From NCBI GenBank assembly GCA_019639135.1, contig JAHBSL010000023.1, positions 1-64,000 on the forward strand: DNA of 64,000 nucleotides. The letters run 5' to 3'. Source of the stretch: Acidobacteriota bacterium (GTDB taxonomy: Bacteria > Acidobacteriota > Blastocatellia > Pyrinomonadales > Pyrinomonadaceae). A model generated the notes under the pieces. That model saw only the letters and a list, made by a program, of their open reading frames with translations, was not told the DNA's origin and did not search any database. Made by a program: the position numbers and the translations under genes. This document shows positions 58,014 through 64,000 of the stretch, piece after piece (position 1 is the first letter of the stretch; every line of letters starts with the position of its first letter).

Positions 58014-59333
58014 ATGGGAAAAAGGCGGTTTTCTGAATTAGGGTTCGCGGCCGGGCTGATCATTTCGCTCGGCATTCTTATCTTTACGGCCGAGGCGCAG
58101 ATAGCGGCAAACGCCGCCCAACCGGCTAGAGACGATGCGAAACGGCGGATAGAGAGCTTTGAAAAGGTCTGGTCAACGGTCAACGAAAAGCACTACGATC
58201 CGACGTTTGGCGGCGTTGATTGGGCGGCGGTCCGCGTCAAATATGAGCCTCTTGCCCGAGCTGCGAAGACCGACGATGAACTTCACGGCGTGCTTCGCCG
58301 GATGTTAAGCGAACTGAAGCTCTCACATTTTGGCATTCATTCGGGCAATCCGGAGTTCGGCTCGGGAGCGGGTGAGGTCGGCGTTGAACTCAAATCGCTC
58401 CGATCGGGAATGACGATCTTTCGGGTCGATCCTGGTTCGGCGGCCGAAAAGGCCGGCCTTAAGCCGGGCATGGTGATCACCTCCATCGACGGAAGATCTT
58501 CGGCAGAGATAGTAGAAAAGCTCGAAACCGCGATCGCAGGCCGCGACCTGACAGATGGTACCCGGCGTGCCTATCGCGAGCGGCTCTTTGAAGCATCGCT
58601 TGGCGGCGAGCCGGGAACGGAAGTCAAGATCGGCATCAGCGAACCGGGAAAGGCCGCTCGAACAGTGACGGTTATCCGCGAAGAGTTTGCCGGCGAATAT
58701 TCGCAACCGCTCGGCAATTTTCCGGCACAGCCGATGAAATTCGAGTCGCGGCGGCTCGAGGGCAATATCGGCTACATCAGCTTTAATATGTGGGTCATCG
58801 CCCAGATGCCCAAGCTGCGTGCTGCTATGAGGGAGCATGCTGATGCGGCTGGTATCATAATAGATCTGCGCGGTAATCCCGGCGGAGTTGGCGGAATGGC
58901 CAGCGGGCTGGCGGGCTTGATGCTTAAGGAGGAGCTTTCGCTTGGTTCGATGCGGTCGCGTGAAAGCGTGATGAAGTTCTCGGTCTTTCCGCAGCCGGGT
59001 GCCTTCGGCGGGCCGGTCGCGGTGCTGATCGACCACGGTTCGGGCTCGACCAGCGAAGTCTTTGCCGCCGGGCTACAGGATGCGGGCAGAATAACGCTTG
59101 TCGGAGAACGAACCGCGGGTGCTGTTCTTCCATCTTTCTTTGAAAAGCTGCCGACCGGAGCTACGTTCCAATATGCTGTCTCGGATTACCGGTCGCCAAA
59201 GGATGTGCTTGTTGAGGGCCGCGGAGTTGACCCGGACGTTAAGGCCGAGCTTGACGGCGAAAGCCTGGCGAAAGGAGTGGATACCCAGCTTCAACGGGCG
59301 ATCGAGGTAATACAAAAAAGGGGAAATAAATGA
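58014..59333 (+). CDS. S41-family tail-specific-type peptidase
   Basis: 439 residues, with a signal peptide or anchor (residues 9-28, ending FTAEAQ). A helical N-terminal part leads to a PDZ domain (about 118-165: EVGVELKSLRSGMTIFRVDPGSAAEKAGLKPGMVITSIDG), then the S41 protease core. Strand IGYISFNMW and DLRGNPGGVGG are typical, and the nucleophile segment HGSGSTSEVFAAGLQDAGR places Ser345 as the likely catalytic serine. At VGERTAGAV the CtpA-type lysine is Ala370, so the catalytic arrangement is not CtpA-like. Its stop overlaps the next start (ATGA). Confidence 0.85.
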   Translation: MGKRRFSELGFAAGLIISLGILIFTAEAQIAANAAQPARDDAKRRIESFEKVWSTVNEKHYDPTFGGVDWAAVRVKYEPLARAAKTDDELHGVLRRMLSELKLSHFGIHSGNPEFGSGAGEVGVELKSLRSGMTIFRVDPGSAAEKAGLKPGMVITSIDGRSSAEIVEKLETAIAGRDLTDGTRRAYRERLFEASLGGEPGTEVKIGISEPGKAARTVTVIREEFAGEYSQPLGNFPAQPMKFESRRLEGNIGYISFNMWVIAQMPKLRAAMREHADAAGIIIDLRGNPGGVGGMASGLAGLMLKEELSLGSMRSRESVMKFSVFPQPGAFGGPVAVLIDHGSGSTSEVFAAGLQDAGRITLVGERTAGAVLPSFFEKLPTGATFQYAVSDYRSPKDVLVEGRGVDPDVKAELDGESLAKGVDTQLQRAIEVIQKRGNK

Positions 59334-60079
59334 AACTGAACAAATATCTTTTGATGCTTCTTGCACTTGTCTTTTCCGGCACGGCCGTGGCTCAGAAGGC
59401 CGGTGAAGGTTCGGCAAAACCGAGCCTTCCGTCCGCCTCGGAGATAGTTGCAAAGTACGTTGCGGCTATCGGCGGCCGAGAGGCAAATGCGAAGTTCAAG
59501 TCGCGGATCACGACCGGAAAGGTGTCGTTCTCGCCGATCGGGCTTAGCGGCACATACGAGCAGCTTGACGTATCGCCGAACCGGTCAGCGCTAAGGATGG
59601 ACCTAGCAGGTGTAGGCCAATTCCTGGACGTAACTGACGGCGGAACCTCGTGGGCGAATGACCCGATCCAGGGCTTTCGCCAACGCTCGGGCAAGGAACT
59701 TGAGCAATCAAAGAACTCTGCGCTTTTCGCACGCACCTACGACCTTAATGCGGCCTATACATCGCTTGAGGTAAAGGGCATCGAAAAGGTCAACGGCAGC
59801 GATGCCTATGTTGTGATAGGAAAACAAAATGGCCTGCCGGATGACACGATCTTTTTCGATGTTGCGAGCGGGTTGATCGTCCGAACCGACTCGACGTCGA
59901 TCTCACCGCAGGGCGAGATCAAGACGCAGTCTTTCCCGAGCGATTATCGTGAAGTGGACGGCATCAAGATGCCGCACAAGGTTCGTTCGGTGATCCCGAA
60001 CATGGAAATAACTCTGACCGTCGATAAGGTAGAGCACGATGTGGCCGTCAGCGAAGAGAAGTTCGCTAGGCCGAAGTAG
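59330..60079 (+). CDS. exported LolA-like (outer-membrane lipoprotein-sorting-like) protein
   Basis: 249 residues. A signal peptide (residues 5-22, AVAQ) precedes a predicted beta-sheet domain with LPSASEIVAKYVAAIGGREA at the N-terminus, DVTDGGTSWANDPIQG and FDVASGLIVRTDSTS. This is the general pattern of the LolA/DUF4292-like fold. It is coupled to the S41 peptidase gene by a 4-base ATGA overlap. Its 3' end overlaps that of the convergent phosphodiesterase gene by 14 bases. Specific function unknown. Confidence 0.7.
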   Translation: MKLNKYLLMLLALVFSGTAVAQKAGEGSAKPSLPSASEIVAKYVAAIGGREANAKFKSRITTGKVSFSPIGLSGTYEQLDVSPNRSALRMDLAGVGQFLDVTDGGTSWANDPIQGFRQRSGKELEQSKNSALFARTYDLNAAYTSLEVKGIEKVNGSDAYVVIGKQNGLPDDTIFFDVASGLIVRTDSTSISPQGEIKTQSFPSDYREVDGIKMPHKVRSVIPNMEITLTVDKVEHDVAVSEEKFARPK

Positions 60080-60911
60080 TTGCAGCCTTTAACTCACCGG
60101 CCCCGAGAAACTCCTCACGTTTTTTGAGGAGTTTAGCGGGGTCGTTCGTTATTACGGCCTTGACCCCGAGCCGTGCCGCCCGACGGACCCAGCGGCCATG
60201 ATCGGCGGTCCAGATCGCAACGGGAAGGCCCGCCTTTCCGGCTTTTTTCATAAGCTTTTCGGTGGCAAGCGAGTAATGGATCGAAAGTTCGTGGGCACCG
60301 ATCTCCTTGGCGAGCCTAACAAGATATTTTTCTTTTCTGAGTATTGTCCTGATCTTCGGAGCAAAGAGGGCAGCGGTTCGAACTTCGGGGAGATTCTCAC
60401 GAAAGAAGGTGATCACCGGAAGACGAAAGCTTTTGACGATCAGAGTGCCGGCGAGTTCGGCTCGTTCAATGACGGCAGCCGCAGCCCGGGCGAGCGGGTA
60501 AAGATCGTCATTCTTGCACTTCAGTTCAACGTAGATCTCGCCGCGAAAGCCCTTCAAAAATTCTATTGCGGAGGCGAGCGTTACGATCCGTTCCTCGGCA
60601 AACTCTGCCTTCGAACCGTTCTTTCCCGGCCGCGAGAACCAACTCCCGACATCCATGTGTGAAAGCTCCTCGGAGCTATATGCCGCGACCTTGCCCGGCC
60701 TTCCGGTCGTTCGTTTAAGCGAGGGGTCGTGGATCACGACCGGGACGCCGTCGGCGGCGAGCCGGACATCGAATTCGATGCCGTCCGCGCCAAACTCCAT
60801 TGCCCGCCGAAAGGCGGCGAGAGTATTTTCAGGTGCAACGGCGCTTGCGCCGCGATGGGCGATGATAAGCGGTACAGGATGAGCCGGGCCGGTGAGGTCG
60901 AAGATCTTCAT
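60066..60911 (-). CDS. glycerophosphodiester phosphodiesterase
   Basis: 281 residues of the GDPD TIM-barrel family: IIAHRGASAVAPENTLAAFRRAMEFGADGIEFDVRLAADGVPVVIHDPSLKRTTG has H19, R20, E28, N29, E46, D48 and H61, the metal and catalytic set. The C-terminal VAIWTADHGRWVRRAARLGVKAVITNDP is also typical. No signal peptide, so cytoplasmic. It starts 15 bases after the methyltransferase gene, so it is in the same operon. Confidence 0.93.
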   Translation of the reverse strand: MKIFDLTGPAHPVPLIIAHRGASAVAPENTLAAFRRAMEFGADGIEFDVRLAADGVPVVIHDPSLKRTTGRPGKVAAYSSEELSHMDVGSWFSRPGKNGSKAEFAEERIVTLASAIEFLKGFRGEIYVELKCKNDDLYPLARAAAAVIERAELAGTLIVKSFRLPVITFFRENLPEVRTAALFAPKIRTILRKEKYLVRLAKEIGAHELSIHYSLATEKLMKKAGKAGLPVAIWTADHGRWVRRAARLGVKAVITNDPAKLLKKREEFLGAGELKAATTSA

Positions 60912-60926
60912 CGGATTTCGTTCAGG

Positions 60927-61583
60927 TCAGATCCTTTCGAGCAAAAAGATCGTTTTTGACCACGAGATAGGTTCATTGAACGGGAACCTATGATTGCCAA
61001 CTATCCTAAAATATCGTTGTGAAATCCGTCTTACATCTTCAAGCGGATGTATCTTGAATTTGTAGAGAAATTCGAGCATCGACCCAACGAGCGAGGGCTT
61101 GACCGGTATGAAGACCAGCTTTGCTCCGGGCCTCAGCACGCGGGCCATTTCGGCAAGGCCCGATTCGAGCGAGACGTATTCGAGCACGCCGCAGGTGATG
61201 ACCAGATCAAAAGTTTCATCGGCGAACGGAAGTTCGAGGACATTGCCCTGGACGACCTCGATCCGTGAACTGTCGGTCTTCTTATCACGGCGAAATTCGT
61301 TCCGGGCGATATCAAGCGAGCGATGCGAGAGGTCAAGGGCAACCGTTCCACGGTGCGGAATGCCGGAATCCTCAAGCCCGAGCGTGATTATCCCGGTGCC
61401 GCTGCCGGCATCAAGCACGAGGGACTCGGGCTTGAGCCCAAGGTCGAGCGAACGAAGGTATTTCGCGACCGAAGCACGGTAGCCATTGACCCGAAGAGCA
61501 ATGTTATGGACATCGGCAATTCGGTCGTAGAAGCTCTCGGTCTTGCTTTTCGAGCGTTTATCGGCGGTTTTTGCGGGGCTCAT
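60927..61583 (-). CDS. class I SAM-dependent methyltransferase
   Basis: 218 residues. Motif I is VLDAGSGTGIITLGL, with the acidic VALDLSHRSLDIAR, then GNVLELPFADETFDLVITCGVLEYV, typical of UbiE/COQ5-like small-molecule methyltransferases. The C-terminal part (KFKIHPLEDVRRISQRYF) is not informative about the substrate. ATG overlaps the stop of the preceding TlpA gene by 4 bases. Confidence 0.9.
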   Translation of the reverse strand: MSPAKTADKRSKSKTESFYDRIADVHNIALRVNGYRASVAKYLRSLDLGLKPESLVLDAGSGTGIITLGLEDSGIPHRGTVALDLSHRSLDIARNEFRRDKKTDSSRIEVVQGNVLELPFADETFDLVITCGVLEYVSLESGLAEMARVLRPGAKLVFIPVKPSLVGSMLEFLYKFKIHPLEDVRRISQRYFRIVGNHRFPFNEPISWSKTIFLLERI

Positions 61584-63007
61584 TGTTCAGCGAGAAGCGC
61601 CTTTATGCGGCGATGCATCTCCTCCATTCGGCTCGGGCTCGAACCGGATTCGATAAAGCGTATTGTCCCTTTCCGGTCGATCAGGACCGCCGTTGGGAGG
61701 GCAGTTGCCCCGTATTGGATCTGTGCCTGCTGGTCGCGAGTAACGACAAAATCATACGGCAGGCGATACTTCTCGCGAAAGCGTTTGAGAAACTCGATCT
61801 CGTTAGGGTTATCGACATTAAAGCCTTCGGCCCGGCCGTAGTAGCGGGTGACGCCGAGAACGACAAAGCCTTTGTCGCCATAGTCACGCTGCCATTCTGT
61901 CAAGTGCGGGAAGGCGTCAAAACACGGCCCGCACCACGTTGCCCAGAAATCGAGAAGAACGACCTTGCCGCGGAACGAAGCAAGCGTTTGCGGCTGGCCC
62001 GGAAACCAGCGGTCAACGCCGGGGAGTTCCATTGCGGGCTCGGCCATCAGCTTGTAGTGCTTCTCGCGAGCCTTCAACCGGCGGATCGCGTCATTGGCGA
62101 CGGCCTTGTTGGAGAATGCCTTGCCCGCTTCGATCAGTGCGGACATATAGCCTTCCATCGCGGCCGATTTGCGGCCCTGGTCGATAAGGTAAACGAGCAA
62201 TTTATCAGCGGCGTAGTAATAAAGGTCCGAGGCACCTACGCCTGCGGCAACGTTTCGCATATCGGTCAAGGCCGTCTCCGCCTCGGACGTCTTGCCGGAA
62301 TCGCGATAGCTCTCGAAAAGCAGCATTCCGTTATCGAGCAATTCATCGAGCCCGCGGGTCTTCAGGCTCGGGTCGGCGAGCATAGACTTCGATGTGCGGT
62401 AGGCACGGTCGGCAAACTGGACCGCATTGGCCGGACTCTCAGCCGCGAGGTGAGCCTTAGCGAGTTCATTGTTCATTCGCGAGACTTCCGAAGCACGTCG
62501 CGGCTCGCGGCCATCATACTCGGCAAGGTAGCGGGTCGCGTCCTCAAAGTTCCTTTGCTTTGCGTGGATAACAACGAGCAGCGAACGGGCGGTCTGCGCC
62601 TTTTCACCGACGGTGTCATTGCGGGCAAGGTATTCGGCGAGCGAGGCGGCGGTGCGTTCGAGATTCTCCGAGATCCAATGAAGCAGGGCCTTGTAGTAAA
62701 CGTCCTCGGTCGTGAGGTCCGTCCGCTCCTCGGCGGCCATTGCGTACTTTGCTGCGAGCTGCTTCTGCTCACGCTCGGTCTCGAGCCTTAGTTGCTCTGA
62801 ATAGGCGATCTTCTTTTTGGCATATTCCTCGAACTTGTTCCGCCGGAAGGCATTGGCCTCCTCATATAGTTCACGGACGGGCCGTTCGGTTCGGTCGGCC
62901 TCCGGTGCGGAATTCGCGGCCGGGCCGGGCCTTGCACGCCGCGATTGTGCAGAAATTTCCGCTGCGGTTATTGAAAGAAGGATGAAGAGAATAACTACCG
63001 ATCTCAT
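61580..63007 (-). CDS. exported TPR-containing TlpA-type thioredoxin
   Basis: 475 residues. Signal peptide MRSVVILFILLSITAAEISAQ, an N-terminal region of helical TPR-like repeats (about 60-330), and a C-terminal redoxin domain with WATWCGPCFDAFPHL and ALPTAVLIDRKGTIRF. ATG at 63007 chosen because it gives a clean signal peptide; an in-frame upstream start (63082) lies inside the glycine-oxidase gene. Such TPR-TlpA proteins are common in Acidobacteria and Bacteroidetes and probably reduce exported thiols. Confidence 0.86.
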   Translation of the reverse strand: MRSVVILFILLSITAAEISAQSRRARPGPAANSAPEADRTERPVRELYEEANAFRRNKFEEYAKKKIAYSEQLRLETEREQKQLAAKYAMAAEERTDLTTEDVYYKALLHWISENLERTAASLAEYLARNDTVGEKAQTARSLLVVIHAKQRNFEDATRYLAEYDGREPRRASEVSRMNNELAKAHLAAESPANAVQFADRAYRTSKSMLADPSLKTRGLDELLDNGMLLFESYRDSGKTSEAETALTDMRNVAAGVGASDLYYYAADKLLVYLIDQGRKSAAMEGYMSALIEAGKAFSNKAVANDAIRRLKAREKHYKLMAEPAMELPGVDRWFPGQPQTLASFRGKVVLLDFWATWCGPCFDAFPHLTEWQRDYGDKGFVVLGVTRYYGRAEGFNVDNPNEIEFLKRFREKYRLPYDFVVTRDQQAQIQYGATALPTAVLIDRKGTIRFIESGSSPSRMEEMHRRIKALLAEQ

Positions 63008-63014
63008 AAGTGAA

Positions 63015-64000
63015 TTACGATGCCGCCGCTTCCATGCCGGATGCCGGAAGAAATGGGCGGCCAATCTCAGGAACCGAGTCATTCAGTACCGCCTCGGTGA
63101 TCAAGTCGGCCGTCACAGGCGCAAGCAATATGCCGTTGCGAAAATGTCCGGTCGCGACGAAAAGCCCGGAAACACCCGGAACGGCACCGATCACGGGCTG
63201 GCCGCCGCCTGCATACGGTCGCAGCCCCGCCCATTTGTCGTCCGGTTCGCGGCCCGCAAGCTCGGGCAAAAGCCGCTCCGCCGAACGACGCAACGATAGT
63301 ACACCATCCGCCGTAACGTCGGTGTTAAAACCGGCATCCTCGACTGTCGCCCCTACCAAAAGCCGACAGTCCCGCCGCGGGACAAGATAACCGCCTGCAC
63401 CGTAAACGACATGCCGCATCGCGGAAAAATGCTCGTAGGCGATTATCTGTCCTTTAACCGGTGTGACCTGCGGGCATCGGACATCGGCTTTGACAAGCAA
63501 CTTGGAAGCCCATGCTCCCGCCGCGACGACGACCGCATCGGCTTCAAGCGATTCGCCCTTGACCGAAACGCCAACAGCCCTGCCGTTCCTGATCAATAGT
63601 TCATCGGCCGGTGAATCCTCAAGCACCTCCACAGAGTTTCGACGGGCAAATTCAAGTAGTGCAGAAACCAGCTTCCGGTTCTCGACCTGGCCGTTATCCG
63701 GAAAAAGTACAGCGGCCGAAACATCACGGGAAAGCCTAGGCTCGAGCCGTGCGACATCAGCCGAAGAAAGCGATTCGGTACGAATTCCCGCAGCAAGCTG
63801 GGATGCGAGCCGGTTGTTCAAATGCTTAGCTTCCGTTTCGGAGAACGCCGCACAAATGGTGCCCGTCCGGTCGAGCTCGATATCGATGCCGGTCTCATCG
63901 GCGAGGCGCTCGGCAAAATCGGAGTAAAGCTCATTCGAACGCCGGCATAGCCGGTACATCGCATCGACCGTTTCGGTCTCTGCATCGGGTGCAAGCATCC
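63015..64000 (-). CDS. thiO: glycine oxidase ThiO-like, N-terminus cut by window edge
   Basis: At least 327 residues of a DAO-family flavoprotein. The FAD Rossmann N-terminus lies beyond the window: the visible part begins at MLAPDAE, which follows the FAD motif by about 45-50 residues in this family. Visible signatures are PVKGQIIAYEH, GGYLVPRRDCRLLVGATVEDAGFN, WAGLRPYAGGGQPVIGAVPG, and LFVATGHFRNGILLAPVTADLI, the ThiO end motif. Glycine oxidase feeds thiazole synthesis, but a general amino-acid oxidase is possible because no other thi gene is in view. Confidence 0.85.
   Translation of the reverse strand, partial: MLAPDAETETVDAMYRLCRRSNELYSDFAERLADETGIDIELDRTGTICAAFSETEAKHLNNRLASQLAAGIRTESLSSADVARLEPRLSRDVSAAVLFPDNGQVENRKLVSALLEFARRNSVEVLEDSPADELLIRNGRAVGVSVKGESLEADAVVVAAGAWASKLLVKADVRCPQVTPVKGQIIAYEHFSAMRHVVYGAGGYLVPRRDCRLLVGATVEDAGFNTDVTADGVLSLRRSAERLLPELAGREPDDKWAGLRPYAGGGQPVIGAVPGVSGLFVATGHFRNGILLAPVTADLITEAVLNDSVPEIGRPFLPASGMEAAAS

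Overview
The window is GC-rich, densely coded bacterial DNA, probably from an acidobacterium. I would guess class Blastocatellia, but only on general character: an Oar-like TonB receptor with an N-terminal carboxypeptidase-regulatory domain, TPR-TlpA proteins, a two-lipoyl E2 and a type VI secretion system (T6SS) without TssJ. No rRNA, tRNA, IS element or CRISPR array was seen. Apart from the first ~370 bases, gene-free gaps are shorter than 300 bases.

Left part (0.4-12.8 kb, all minus strand): a dihydrolipoamide acyltransferase (E2), a secreted thioredoxin-fold protein, a run of small unknown genes, then an ion-homeostasis group: UspA protein, P-type ATPase, CBS-domain protein, Na+/Ca2+ exchanger and NhaA. 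The nhaA leader folds into a compact RNA that looks like a cation riboswitch. A WD/BNR-type secreted protein and serA follow.

12.8-19.4 kb is accessory. It holds three toxin-antitoxin-like modules (DUF4160/DUF2442, HigBA, PIN/RHH), an unknown gene, and an HxlR regulator divergent from a DJ-1/PfpI gene and a dinucleotide-binding reductase, with a clear operator between them. The PIN/RHH pair lies between the true 3' end of lpd and a 43-base copy of that end, so it appears to have inserted there.

19.7-27.5 kb: a large TonB-dependent receptor, a lipoprotein, a rhodanese/methyltransferase/rhodanese/TlpA operon, fumC and an unknown secreted protein.

27.7-56.5 kb is one long minus-strand T6SS locus. 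In order of transcription: Pro-rich membrane protein, three FHA-TM-periplasmic proteins, YkgJ-type Cys-cluster protein, TssK, TssL, TssM, TagJ, TssA, TssB, TssC, Hcp, TssE, TssF, TssG, ClpV, an unknown protein, VgrG, DUF4123 adaptor, PAAR, a duplicated-domain protein, a metzincin-like protein and a small exported protein. TssJ is missing. Two features look least described. First, the three FHA proteins share a periplasmic lytic-transglycosylase-like fold, with only one copy keeping the catalytic glutamate. Second, the terminal zincin and exported-protein pair has the layout of an effector with its immunity protein.

56.5-64 kb: cystathionine beta-synthase immediately upstream of the T6SS genes, a divergent S41 peptidase with a LolA-like partner, then a minus-strand run of ThiO (cut by the window edge), TPR-TlpA thioredoxin, methyltransferase and glycerophosphodiester phosphodiesterase.
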